NCBI GenBank assembly: GCA_045659745.1
Contig: JAZRCL010000035.1
Coordinates: 1 to 7,542 of the forward strand
Reading direction: 5' to 3'
Length of the DNA stretch: 7,542 bases
DNA from: SVTX01 sp045659745
GTDB lineage: Bacteria; Bacillota; Clostridia; Oscillospirales; CAG-272
Below, in pieces: positions 1 through 7,541 of this stretch; position 1 is the first letter of the stretch, and each line of letters starts with the position of its first letter. Under the pieces are notes generated by a model. It searched no databases. It saw only the letters and a list, made by a program, of their open reading frames with translations, and had not been told where the DNA came from. The translations under genes and the position numbers were made by a program.

Positions 1-1
1 C

Positions 2-1123
2 CCCGATAGCCTTGCGGAGCTGGGTGTTATACTGAATACTGACGATTTCAAGTTTGAAAACAGTAAAAGACGCGTCATTATAAGCGAATTTGCACTCAAA
101 AATAATAAAAACAGCGAAAACAACGCCACGCGCAGAGCCGCATCCTATGCATATACCTATTACGCAACTCAAAAATATGATTTTATAGACGCGCTTATAT
201 ATTCATCCTACGAGAGCGATACGTGGGGTCTGCTTACGTCCTCGGGCGAGAACACCTCTCTTTGCGATTCCTTTGCCATCTGCGGTTCGAACAGAATCGG
301 AGAGCTTTCATATATGGAATCCCTTGTGGGAAATAAATGGCTTGCTCTTAAGGGCGAGGATGGGTTTGGCGAGGTGAGCGTTTATTACGGCTCGGCGCTC
401 CAGAGCGCAAAGACGTCAAGCGCAAAGCGACTTTTCAACTTCAACTTGGGAAGTGATTACGGCTTTACCCCTATGGGCGACGGACACTACGCATCCCTTT
501 CCGAGTACACGAACACTGACGGAGAGGTGGGAACGTGTCTTTCTCTGGGCGGCGGAGATGAGAATTGGAGAGTCTTCCGCTCGGGAAATATTTCAAAAAG
601 CGAGATTCCGTCCTCAAAGTATATGGGCATAACCCTTAACACCGAGTCCTCGGGCGAGGAATTTGTTATAATCATCACGGGTATATCCAAAAAGACCAAA
701 GCACCTATTGCCTATTGCGCAAAGGCGGAGGCGACAAGCTCCCCCACAGAATATTTCTTTGATATATCAAGTTTTGCGGACAAGCTGATGCCCTCGTCCG
801 ATATAAGCTTCGCTATCTGTACGCCCACAAGCGAGGGACAATATGCGGGAAGCCTTTCCGTATATAAAGTGGCACTGTACGGTTCGTCGGGCACACAGGT
901 GTGGAAATATATACTTATTGCGGTCATAATTATAGTTCTCGCAGTGGCGCTGTTTGTGGTTATCAAGATAGTAAACAATATGGATAAAAAGAAGAAAAAA
1001 AGGTCTGCGCGCAAAAAAACCTCGAACAAGGTCAAAAAGCACAGTGATAGTCCCAAAATTCAGGGCGCTGATGAGTTTGACGATGAGGATTTCGAGCTTG
1101 AGACCGAGGACGGTGAAGAATGA
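2..1123 (+). CDS. Membrane-anchored DUF5722-like putative glycoside hydrolase, C-terminal part (5' end outside window)
   Basis: The frame is open from base 2 with no stop, so the ATG at 314 is internal and the gene starts before the window; 373 codons are visible. Residues about 1-105 resemble the end of a DUF5722 (GH-A-like TIM barrel) domain: a strand with VIISEF (E29 is a candidate nucleophile by analogy with clan GH-A), a helix with AYAYTYYA, then the IDALIYSSY strand. Residues about 145-295 form a beta-rich region ending in LSVYKVALYG, like a carbohydrate-binding jelly roll, but I cannot assign a family. A single membrane helix (about 302-323) is followed by a Lys/Arg-rich stop-transfer stretch and a very acidic tail, so the catalytic part should face outside. 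The last bases overlap the AraC-type gene (ATGA). Polysaccharide or glycoside hydrolysis is inferred; the substrate is unknown. The DUF5722 call is by remembered family pattern and is moderately sure. Confidence 0.72.
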   Translation, partial: PDSLAELGVILNTDDFKFENSKRRVIISEFALKNNKNSENNATRRAASYAYTYYATQKYDFIDALIYSSYESDTWGLLTSSGENTSLCDSFAICGSNRIGELSYMESLVGNKWLALKGEDGFGEVSVYYGSALQSAKTSSAKRLFNFNLGSDYGFTPMGDGHYASLSEYTNTDGEVGTCLSLGGGDENWRVFRSGNISKSEIPSSKYMGITLNTESSGEEFVIIITGISKKTKAPIAYCAKAEATSSPTEYFFDISSFADKLMPSSDISFAICTPTSEGQYAGSLSVYKVALYGSSGTQVWKYILIAVIIIVLAVALFVVIKIVNNMDKKKKKRSARKKTSNKVKKHSDSPKIQGADEFDDEDFELETEDGEE

Positions 1124-1965
1124 AAGCAACGTACGAAAAAATAATTACGGACTATCATTTCAGAACCGATAATAAAGGAAGTATAACCCTTGCCTGCGGA
1201 GCGCATCTGCATTATCACGTTGAGATTGCGTACATAGAGGACGGCGAGGTGCAGGCTTTTGTGGACTCGGAGAGCTATTCTCTGTCCACTGGCGATCTTC
1301 TAGTCGTTTTCCCAAACAGAATACACCGATTTGAATGCTCGGGTAAAGAAAAATATAAGCTTTTCATAATAAATCCCGACCTTGTTCCTGACCTCGCGCA
1401 TAAAATAAATCACGAGGCGGCAACAAACCCCGTCATAAAGAACGCAAAGCAAAACAAGCGTCTTATGTCGCTTATAAAAATCCTTGGCGAGACGGAAAAA
1501 ATAGCGGCAAATAAGGATAACGATATTTCAAGGGACGTTGTTATGAAGGGGTATCTTCTTGCATTCTTTGGCGAGCTGCTTGGAATGATGCCTCTTTCCA
1601 AAGATCGGGCAGACGATAGTCACGCAATCCGATCAATTCTTGATTACTGCTCTCAGAATTTCAAGCAAGACATTTCCCTGTCCTCGCTTGAAGAAGATAT
1701 TCATTTGAGTAAATATTATATTTCCCATCTTTTTGGAGACAAGCTGGGAGTCAGCTTTAACGAGTATATAAATTCCCTTCGCGTGTCCGAGGCTTGCAGA
1801 CATCTGCGCCTGGGAGATATGAGCATTACCGAAATATCCGAGCTGTCGGGCTTTGGGACGCTCCGCACGTTTAACCGCGCCTTCCAAAAGCAAATGGGAA
1901 TGTCCCCGTCGGAATACAGAAAATCCAATAAATACGAGCATTACTCCGCCTCCGTGCCGAGTTGA
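1120..1965 (+). CDS. AraC-family transcriptional regulator (cupin sensor plus double HTH)
   Basis: This 281-residue protein has the usual length and layout of one-component AraC/XylS regulators. The N-terminal part (about 20-85) is a cupin-like sensor with HLHYHVEIAYIEDG and GDLLVVFPNRIHRFE, the pattern of sugar-responsive members. Residues about 168-268 are the DNA-binding domain: first HTH about 186-206 (SLSSLEEDIHLSKYYISHLF), second HTH about 235-256 (ITEISELSGFGTLRTFNRAF), followed by the typical end MSPSEYRK. The ATG at 1120 overlaps the upstream TGA by four bases, and GAGGA at 1106-1110 sits 9 bases before it, which supports this start and translational coupling. Being in one transcript with a putative glycoside hydrolase, it probably responds to a related sugar and controls this operon. 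The effector and target sites are not visible. The family call is very sure; the role is inferred. Confidence 0.95.
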   Translation: MKATYEKIITDYHFRTDNKGSITLACGAHLHYHVEIAYIEDGEVQAFVDSESYSLSTGDLLVVFPNRIHRFECSGKEKYKLFIINPDLVPDLAHKINHEAATNPVIKNAKQNKRLMSLIKILGETEKIAANKDNDISRDVVMKGYLLAFFGELLGMMPLSKDRADDSHAIRSILDYCSQNFKQDISLSSLEEDIHLSKYYISHLFGDKLGVSFNEYINSLRVSEACRHLRLGDMSITEISELSGFGTLRTFNRAFQKQMGMSPSEYRKSNKYEHYSASVPS

Positions 1966-1968
1966 TGC

Positions 1969-2011
1969 AAAAACCCAGGCCTTGATTTCAAGTGCGGGGG
2001 ATTTTTATTTT
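1969..2011. terminator. Probable bidirectional intrinsic terminator between convergent genes
   Basis: The short gap between the AraC-type stop (1965) and the convergent DUF4340 stop (2010) holds an imperfect hairpin. CTTG 1981-1984 pairs with CAAG 1989-1992 around an ATTT loop, G1979-C1980 pairs with G1994-C1995, CCC 1974-1976 with GGG 1998-2000, and AAAAA 1969-1973 with TTTTT 2002-2006. There is a small internal loop plus single-base bulges. A T-rich run follows on the plus strand (2002-2011), and the A run at 1969-1973 gives a T tract on the minus strand, so it could end transcription both ways. No folding energy was computed. Confidence 0.7.
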
Positions 2012-4946
2012 AATATTTACTCAGCGCCTGGACCTCGATGCCGTCAAGCACTTTGTTTGCGTCGGAAATAATCTTCTCCGCATAAGACGCGAGCACGTAA
2101 AAGCTTCCGTGCGCGTTTTCGGGATTGGATTTCGCGTCGGGTGAATCAAGGGATTCTATAGTCACGTAAGCGCGTCGCTCGGAAATTCTATAAAATCTGA
2201 AGACCAGATACCGTGCGTTGCCCTTAAGGTCTGTCGCATGCACCGTCATCTTAAGAATACAGGGGTTATTGGGATCTGTGCTTTCAAAATCGTCAAGCTG
2301 ACGAAGCGCCGCCATTTCCTCCGCGCTCAAATCACACATTCCCTCAAAGCTTCCGTAAAGTATGCCGGAATAGAGCTGCTGGAAGTTATATAGCGCAGAG
2401 TGAGTTGTTGTATATCCGAGAGAATCGGTCGAGGAGAACGTGTAATTCAACTCCTTGCCGTTGGCGTAAAGCGCGGCAAGATATTTTGAGGATATAAGCT
2501 GAAGCGTTCCCGCGTCGCCTGTGTCGGAATTGACACATATAAGCTCACCCATAAGACTTATATAAAAGTCTCCCGAGCTCCATACACCGGGAGCGACCTC
2601 GTTCTTCGCCGCATCTCTGCGAGTTCCCTTTTCCTTATTGTAAAGCTGGAGCATTCTCGTCTCCTCGTTAAAGGAAAGAATTTCTCCCGTGTTAGGGTAA
2701 ACCGTTTCATTTGCTCCAAATGCATTTACATTAACTCCGCTTGCCTGAAGCTTACCTGAGTCCTTATCGGCAATATAAACACTGTTTGCAACAGATGCAA
2801 GCTGTGCCCACGCGCCCGTCTTTTTGTCAACCAGCATATAAGAGCCCTTGTAGGTTATGAATATGTCAACGTCAAGCCATACTCCTGCATTTGCATAAAT
2901 CTTATTGAGATTCTGGCCGATCTGTGAGCCTTGGGGAACAAGGAACGCATACTGCGAAAATCCGTCAGTGACAAAGCAATCAGTGGAATATGCGGAATCT
3001 ACGAGATAAGACTCGGCAGGCGCGAGCAGATTGCCCTCGGTATCCGTTGCGGCAACCGTCACGTAAAGGGTATATTTGCCCTCGTTGTATGTCACGTTGT
3101 AGTAGTAATAAAGGTAAGCGTCGTCTGCTCCGTCCTCGTTGGTATCAACAGTCTCAACGTCACACGTAAGATAATCCTCGCCCTGACGGACTCCTGCGGT
3201 AAACGGAATTCCAACCATCAGAAAGTCTGAGCTGTATACAGGCTCCAGCTTGTTTTGATTGGCGTAGATGTTGAATTTACCCGAATCGGACTGTATCTTA
3301 TAGGAATTTTTGCTACTGTCCTCAAAATCCTTGTTTTTCAAGGGGAAGAAGTTTGCATCAGTTGTGAGAGAGTTATCAAGTCCGAAGTTTATATTCGTGC
3401 CGTTAGCCTGAATAATAACGTTCGAGATATGATGGATATAGAACTGCATAAACGAGGGGTCATACCAATCAAGCTCGTTCCAGGAAAGGAACCCAAACGA
3501 GCTCTCGTCAACGCAGACTATCATATCAAAGGTCTCTGAGTATGCGTAATACGAGCCGTCGCTATTTTGGGTGGAAATATAAACCTTGTTATATTTGTCA
3601 ACCCTCTTGTTCTCTCCGTCGTAGTAAAAATACGTGTAGGTAATTACTCTGTCAGGGTTGAGAAGCCCGTATTTTTCAAGCTCTTCATCGGTGGGCGAAA
3701 GGACTTCCGTGCCAACGAACGCGGTCTCGTGAAGGTCCTGAAGCATCATAGATACGTTTGTGGTGTTTATATAGTATCCCGAGGAGTAATCAAGAAAAGA
3801 GACGTACGGCAGCGCCGCATACATAGTATTTTCTCTTTCTTCAACGTCCTGAAAGCTGAAATGACACACCTTTTTGCTATACTTATCAAAAAGCTCGGCG
3901 CGATAGCTCTCATATTCCTTTATCTCGTCCTCGGTCGCCATACCGTAATTGAAATCACCGAATTTTTCAGACAGAAGCTGATTTATCTTTGTATAGTCAA
4001 TGCTCTCGTAGATTATGAAATTCTCGACCTGGGTATATTCCGTTGAGGAGGAGGGGTGAACTATGGTGGGGGTCACCACGGATTCAACGCCGTTGAGTAT
4101 ATAATCTCCGATAGCGGTAGACGCAAGAATATAGACGGTGTTCTTTCCCTCAAATCTTACGTAATAGCTTGCGCCTGTGATAGTCGGGTCGCCAAATGAC
4201 AACGTATAATTATCTCCACTCTCTGTGGTAAGAGTAGTCTGTGCGGGGAAATAGTCGTAAGTGACTTCTGCCTCGTTGCCGTTATCGTCAATTACAACCT
4301 CGGTCCTCTGCTCGGGCAAAAGTCCGTATTCCGCCCAGTCTATCTCGCCATTTGGTAATGTCTTGGGGGATTCAAGCTTCATAGTCGAGAGCGGATACGC
4401 GCAAGCCATGGTAATATAAGCAAAGGTCTCCTTTGAAAAGGTCACGTCGGGGTATCCGTCGAGCATAAAGTTGTTTACGTTATCACGCACGAAGGAATAT
4501 TCTCCGTGCATATTAGACACGGAAACCCTGTCTATTATTTTATCCTTGGGATAATAAGCGGTTCCGTCCGACTTGTAGGCATCGTAATAAAGCTGAGGAA
4601 ATATCAGCTCTCTGCCCGGATCGATATAATATTCTCCCGTTGACGCGTCTATGCGGACGAGAGTTCCGTAGGACGTGATATAATAGTCGTCATCGGTCAT
4701 CTCGCAGATCTCGCCGGATTCGGTATAGAGTCCGTATGCGCCGTCGATCTTTTTTATATAATAAAGAGCATTGTCGTTGGGATCAACAAACTCAACGGGG
4801 ATGCTTTCCACGATTTTATATACCGCAACAAGCCCCGCAACAAGCAACGCAACCGCAACAACTAAAATTATCACGGCAATCCGTTGTCTTTTGAGCATAT
4901 TTTTCGACTTTTTTGCGCCGACCTCGGCGCGGATATTTTTCTGCAT
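2010..4946 (-). CDS. Large membrane-anchored DUF4340 protein (ABC-2 / GldG-associated)
   Basis: With the start at 4946 this is 978 residues. A basic N-terminus precedes one membrane helix (about 22-44); the rest should lie outside the membrane. Two DUF4340-like modules are seen. The first (about 138-285) has IDRVSVSNMHGEYSFVRD, AEYGLLPE, then YTLSFGDP and YYVRFEGKNTVYIL. The second (about 407-520) has LSPTDEELEKYGLLNPDRV and IVCVDESSFGFLSWNELDWY. The remaining 450 or so residues are Tyr- and Ser-rich, with a Ca-loop-like DTNEDGADD at about 601-609, and I cannot assign them. DUF4340 proteins accompany GldG-like proteins and ABC-2 transporters; their exact role is not established. An in-frame ATG at 4979 adds 11 residues but has no ribosome binding site, while AGGA lies 8 bases before 4946. 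It is the last gene of the minus-strand operon, 38 bases after the GldG-like gene. It is longer than the single-module DUF4340 proteins I know. Confidence 0.85.
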   Translation of the reverse strand: MQKNIRAEVGAKKSKNMLKRQRIAVIILVVAVALLVAGLVAVYKIVESIPVEFVDPNDNALYYIKKIDGAYGLYTESGEICEMTDDDYYITSYGTLVRIDASTGEYYIDPGRELIFPQLYYDAYKSDGTAYYPKDKIIDRVSVSNMHGEYSFVRDNVNNFMLDGYPDVTFSKETFAYITMACAYPLSTMKLESPKTLPNGEIDWAEYGLLPEQRTEVVIDDNGNEAEVTYDYFPAQTTLTTESGDNYTLSFGDPTITGASYYVRFEGKNTVYILASTAIGDYILNGVESVVTPTIVHPSSSTEYTQVENFIIYESIDYTKINQLLSEKFGDFNYGMATEDEIKEYESYRAELFDKYSKKVCHFSFQDVEERENTMYAALPYVSFLDYSSGYYINTTNVSMMLQDLHETAFVGTEVLSPTDEELEKYGLLNPDRVITYTYFYYDGENKRVDKYNKVYISTQNSDGSYYAYSETFDMIVCVDESSFGFLSWNELDWYDPSFMQFYIHHISNVIIQANGTNINFGLDNSLTTDANFFPLKNKDFEDSSKNSYKIQSDSGKFNIYANQNKLEPVYSSDFLMVGIPFTAGVRQGEDYLTCDVETVDTNEDGADDAYLYYYYNVTYNEGKYTLYVTVAATDTEGNLLAPAESYLVDSAYSTDCFVTDGFSQYAFLVPQGSQIGQNLNKIYANAGVWLDVDIFITYKGSYMLVDKKTGAWAQLASVANSVYIADKDSGKLQASGVNVNAFGANETVYPNTGEILSFNEETRMLQLYNKEKGTRRDAAKNEVAPGVWSSGDFYISLMGELICVNSDTGDAGTLQLISSKYLAALYANGKELNYTFSSTDSLGYTTTHSALYNFQQLYSGILYGSFEGMCDLSAEEMAALRQLDDFESTDPNNPCILKMTVHATDLKGNARYLVFRFYRISERRAYVTIESLDSPDAKSNPENAHGSFYVLASYAEKIISDANKVLDGIEVQALSKY

Positions 4947-4954
4947 ATTGTTTT

Positions 4955-4958
4955 TCCT
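4955..4958 (-). promoter_or_regulatory. Weak ribosome binding site favouring the 4946 start
   Basis: On the minus strand AGGA lies 8 bases before the ATG at 4944-4946. The earlier ATG at 4977-4979 is preceded only by AT-rich sequence with no purine-rich site, so this motif decides for the shorter DUF4340 protein. The motif is short, so the choice is tentative. Confidence 0.5.
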
Positions 4959-4984
4959 ATCCGACTGTAAAACAGCCATAAAAT

Positions 4985-6709
4985 TTACAGAAATTTACGC
5001 TTGATACAAACCACCGCGCCCACGATGACACAAAGTGTCGTGGGGATGACGCACAATGCAACAACAATAGGGGTGGTTTTTGTAAACGCAAATGTGGCAT
5101 TGTCAATCTCTGCGTTATAGAATACCTTGAACTCAAGATTTACGGGAACAGTTTCCGTGCTTGTCGCGCGGAGGGCGGCAAGCAATACGTCGGCGTTTCC
5201 ATAAGCTCTTGATTCAAGAAATTCATCCTTGAAGAACTCGGTAGACGAGAGTCCAAGTACGTACGATGAAAGGTTTGCGAGATTGAAGGAGTCCTCCTGA
5301 ACCTGGTTTGTCTCCTCTGTGAGAGTAAAGAGGCTAAAGAGGTTATTTTCACTCGCGTGCTCGTATACTGAGCCTCCGACAGTTGCATACGCTGTGCTGT
5401 TTGAGGTGAATATATCGTACATGGTTCGCGAGACGCCGTTGTTGTAATAACTATAAATATAAGTTTTCGCCAAGGTATCCTGATCGAGAATTACGGTCGT
5501 TTTTGTATAGCTGTCCGCATGTCCGATAGCCGTGGACGAGCCAAACGCGACCGCAGGAGGATACGTGCCTGCTCTGAGGTCTGCGGTAATAGACGAGCCG
5601 TATCCAGACGTTGCATACTTGCCTATCATCAGGCTTCCGTCACTGTTTGCCGAGCTCTGAGTGTCAAAAAGAGCATAATTCTGCTGAATTCCCGCCGCGG
5701 TATTCACTCTTGCGGGCTTGATTCCCCACTCCGACAGATATTCCTCAAGGTGAGGAAGCTCGGGCGTCGAGGGGTCGCAGATATAAAAGAAGGATTTAGA
5801 CTCGTCAAGATATTTGTCCAGCTTTGCTATTTCGGACACACCTGACTCGCCGAGATTTCCAAACGCCTTAAAGTCGGACGTGGGCGCAAAGCATATCATC
5901 ATTCTGCACTCTGCGGGGATCTCGTCTTTTTCAAGATCAATAAGCTGAATCTCGTATCCCGCGCCTTCAATTATTTTCATAAACGCGGAATATTCGTCCT
6001 TTACAGTGGGTGTTCCGTTCGAATAGTTGAACAAGCCCTCGCCGTGATTTGTCGTCAGCACACACACGGGGGAGTCCGCGCGAGTGAGAGAGAGTATAGA
6101 CGACGCAAATTTCTTCTCGCCGTTATAAGCCCAGACCTCGCCTGTGTCCTCGTCAGTCGTGTAGAATGACGCCATTCCGTGAACTATAAATTCCGTGCCA
6201 AAGGAAACAATAACGTCTGTGGGATATATTGACGTCGCGCTTGTGACCTTGTAATTCTGAACGGCGGCGGGATTTTTCGTCACGTTGACGTATCTGAGAT
6301 CTATATGGCTTGAATATCTGCTTTTAAGCTGCCTTGCGGTGTGCTGTATCATCTTGGTCTGCTCGTTTGAGTTAAGCTTGTCCGCATCGTCGCAGAAGAT
6401 TATTTCTATCTTGAGCCTGTCAAGTCCACTTGCCTCACGCTCGTCATTTATGCGGTCAACCGAGGGGATAACACTCTCGTCCATCGCCGTCTTGAGCCCG
6501 TCCGAAAACGTGTAAAATCCACCCACCTCAGAATATTTGGGGCGAGTAAGGTCAATATATGCAACCTTTTTATAGACAAGCAGGCTGGCGGCTACGTTAA
6601 GGAGAAGGACGGCTACAAGCACGCAAACGAGTATAATTACAGATAAGCCGCGCTTTTTCTGCACATTGGACTCGTCAAGCTCAAGATTGCTTTCTGTCTG
6701 ATTATTCAT
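4985..6709 (-). CDS. GldG-family ABC transporter auxiliary protein (complete copy)
   Basis: A 574-residue protein with the layout of GldG / ABC_transp_aux-type proteins. It has a charged cytoplasmic N-terminus, a membrane helix (about 22-44), a large extracytoplasmic part, a second helix (about 547-568) and a short basic end (KRKFL). Family-like motifs are DVIVSFGTEFIVHG (165-178), YNGEKKFASSILSLTR (195-210) and VCVLTTNHGEGLF (215-227, matching the GHGE-type turn), then a region like an inactive amidotransferase/IFT52 fold (VSEIAKLDKYL, 291-301; YLSEWGIKP, 324-332). In the GldFG system such proteins partner an ABC-2 permease and ATPase; the substrate here is unknown. A strong AGGAGG site 6 bases upstream sets the start. 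It follows a GldG-like paralogue by 37 bases and precedes the DUF4340 gene by 38, indicating one operon. This is not evidence of gliding motility: Clostridia carry GldG-like proteins without it. Confidence 0.88.
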   Translation of the reverse strand: MNNQTESNLELDESNVQKKRGLSVIILVCVLVAVLLLNVAASLLVYKKVAYIDLTRPKYSEVGGFYTFSDGLKTAMDESVIPSVDRINDEREASGLDRLKIEIIFCDDADKLNSNEQTKMIQHTARQLKSRYSSHIDLRYVNVTKNPAAVQNYKVTSATSIYPTDVIVSFGTEFIVHGMASFYTTDEDTGEVWAYNGEKKFASSILSLTRADSPVCVLTTNHGEGLFNYSNGTPTVKDEYSAFMKIIEGAGYEIQLIDLEKDEIPAECRMMICFAPTSDFKAFGNLGESGVSEIAKLDKYLDESKSFFYICDPSTPELPHLEEYLSEWGIKPARVNTAAGIQQNYALFDTQSSANSDGSLMIGKYATSGYGSSITADLRAGTYPPAVAFGSSTAIGHADSYTKTTVILDQDTLAKTYIYSYYNNGVSRTMYDIFTSNSTAYATVGGSVYEHASENNLFSLFTLTEETNQVQEDSFNLANLSSYVLGLSSTEFFKDEFLESRAYGNADVLLAALRATSTETVPVNLEFKVFYNAEIDNATFAFTKTTPIVVALCVIPTTLCVIVGAVVCIKRKFL

Positions 6710-6715
6710 CTTTGT

Positions 6716-6721
6716 CCTCCT
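6716..6721 (-). promoter_or_regulatory. Strong ribosome binding site for the complete GldG-like gene
   Basis: The minus strand reads AGGAGG, a full anti-16S match, 6 bases before the ATG at 6707-6709. It lies in the 37-base gap after the upstream paralogue. No promoter or terminator is evident in that gap, which supports a shared transcript. Confidence 0.85.
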
Positions 6722-6746
6722 CTCATAAATTTATTTTTGCATATTA

Positions 6747-7487
6747 TCACGAGTGTTTTCTCCTTACAAGCACGAATATTCCGACAGACGAAATTATCAC
6801 TGGGGGAATAGCGCAAAGCAAAATTGTTATTGTTGTAGCAGTCCTTGTGGTGAGACTCTGTATTGGCGGCTTTGCAAGCGCGCGGCTCGTCAAGGAAACG
6901 GGAATGTTATCGTAGCCCATGTACGATATGATTTTCAAAACTGTTTCATTGTTTCCGTAAACAGAGGACTGAAGCGCGTCCTCGGAGAAAAAGTCAACAG
7001 ACGAGCTGACGAAAAGATAGGCAGTCTGACCGTTTGCAACCTTATCTGTCGTAAGAGAAGCGAGCGTGAACGGCGAATCGTCTGCCTTGTCAACAAGAAG
7101 ACCGCCGACCCAAGCCTCAGCACCCGGATAAGACTCTATCAAAGGCGCATAGGTCTTATTCCCCGAAGAATAAGTGCCGTCGCCGTTGGGCACGAACGCG
7201 TCTGTGTGTGTCAGCGCGGTCGCGCCGCTGAACCTAAGACTTTTTTCGGTCTCTCCAAACAAAAGCTTTGCTGCAGAGTTATCCGCGTGGTGACCGAAAA
7301 AGCTATATCCGTCGACAGACACCGAATTTGACGGGTCCTTTACAAGATAACATCCGCCTGCGGCCTCGGTATTTCCCGTCATGTATTTTACTCCCCATTT
7401 AGCCAAAAATGCCTCAAAGCATTCAAGAGGAGCCGATGATAATTTTCCCGACGACAAAAAGACCATATATTTGCCACCCTCGGACAT
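6747..7487 (-). CDS. Second GldG-family protein, C-terminal half (5' part interrupted or outside window)
   Basis: From the first ATG after an in-frame stop, 246 residues are read. They correspond to about residue 302 to the end of the neighbouring 574-residue GldG-like protein. Matching segments are FLAKWGVKY (27-35) with YLSEWGIKP, FF...SVYGN...IPVSL (166-200) with FF...RAYGN...VPVNL, and a final membrane helix (about 218-241) with a basic end (VRRKHS) like KRKFL. The N-terminal helix and the NGEKKF/NHGE region of the family are missing here, and the start at 7487 has no ribosome binding site, so it is not the native start. Homology continues upstream of it (see the next entry). It is either a 3' fragment of a broken gene or the end of an intact gene with a sequence error near the edge. 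The likely role, if intact, is an auxiliary subunit of an ABC-2-type transporter. Confidence 0.8.
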   Translation of the reverse strand: MSEGGKYMVFLSSGKLSSAPLECFEAFLAKWGVKYMTGNTEAAGGCYLVKDPSNSVSVDGYSFFGHHADNSAAKLLFGETEKSLRFSGATALTHTDAFVPNGDGTYSSGNKTYAPLIESYPGAEAWVGGLLVDKADDSPFTLASLTTDKVANGQTAYLFVSSSVDFFSEDALQSSVYGNNETVLKIISYMGYDNIPVSLTSRALAKPPIQSLTTRTATTITILLCAIPPVIISSVGIFVLVRRKHS

Positions 7488-7541
7488 ATATTTGTCAAGC
7501 TTTGCGGTCTCGGATATTTAAGTCGGATCGTAGCCATGTCG
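7488..7541 (-). pseudogene. Upstream continuation of the second GldG-like gene, with an in-frame TAA
   Basis: Read in the same frame as the downstream gene, this stretch gives RHGYDPT, a TAA stop (7518-7520), then ISETAKLDKY running straight into the ATG at 7487. ISETAKLDKY matches VSEIAKLDKY of the neighbouring paralogue, so coding homology extends at least 10 residues beyond the only available ATG and reaches the stop. RHGYDPT is plausible family sequence but too short to prove the frame continues past the stop. A real nonsense mutation, a small indel, or an assembly error at a contig end all fit. Confidence 0.55.

Noticed and set aside
314..1123. A complete 269-residue gene starting at the ATG at 314
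   Set aside because: The same frame is open back to base 2 and reads as DUF5722-like sequence without a break; the ATG is an internal methionine.
1853..2071. A 72-codon plus-strand frame crossing the convergent junction
   Set aside because: It overlaps the AraC-type gene out of frame and runs through the terminator hairpin; no supporting signal.
3567..4046. A 159-codon plus-strand frame inside the DUF4340 gene, and similar frames at 2931-3230 and 3255-3539
   Set aside because: They lie fully antisense to a long convincing coding region, have no ribosome binding site noticed and no recognisable domain.
4985..6709. Gliding motility genes
   Set aside because: The GldG name comes from Flavobacterium; only an auxiliary ABC-type family match is seen, with no other gliding genes in the window.
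6753..7331. A 192-codon plus-strand frame opposite the second GldG-like gene
   Set aside because: The product is Arg- and Cys-rich with no family pattern, while the minus strand shows clear homology to the neighbouring paralogue.
7518..7520. Recoding of the TAA as a sense codon
   Set aside because: TAA is the normal stop of both complete minus-strand genes, and there is no sign of a recoding structure; mutation or sequence error is simpler.
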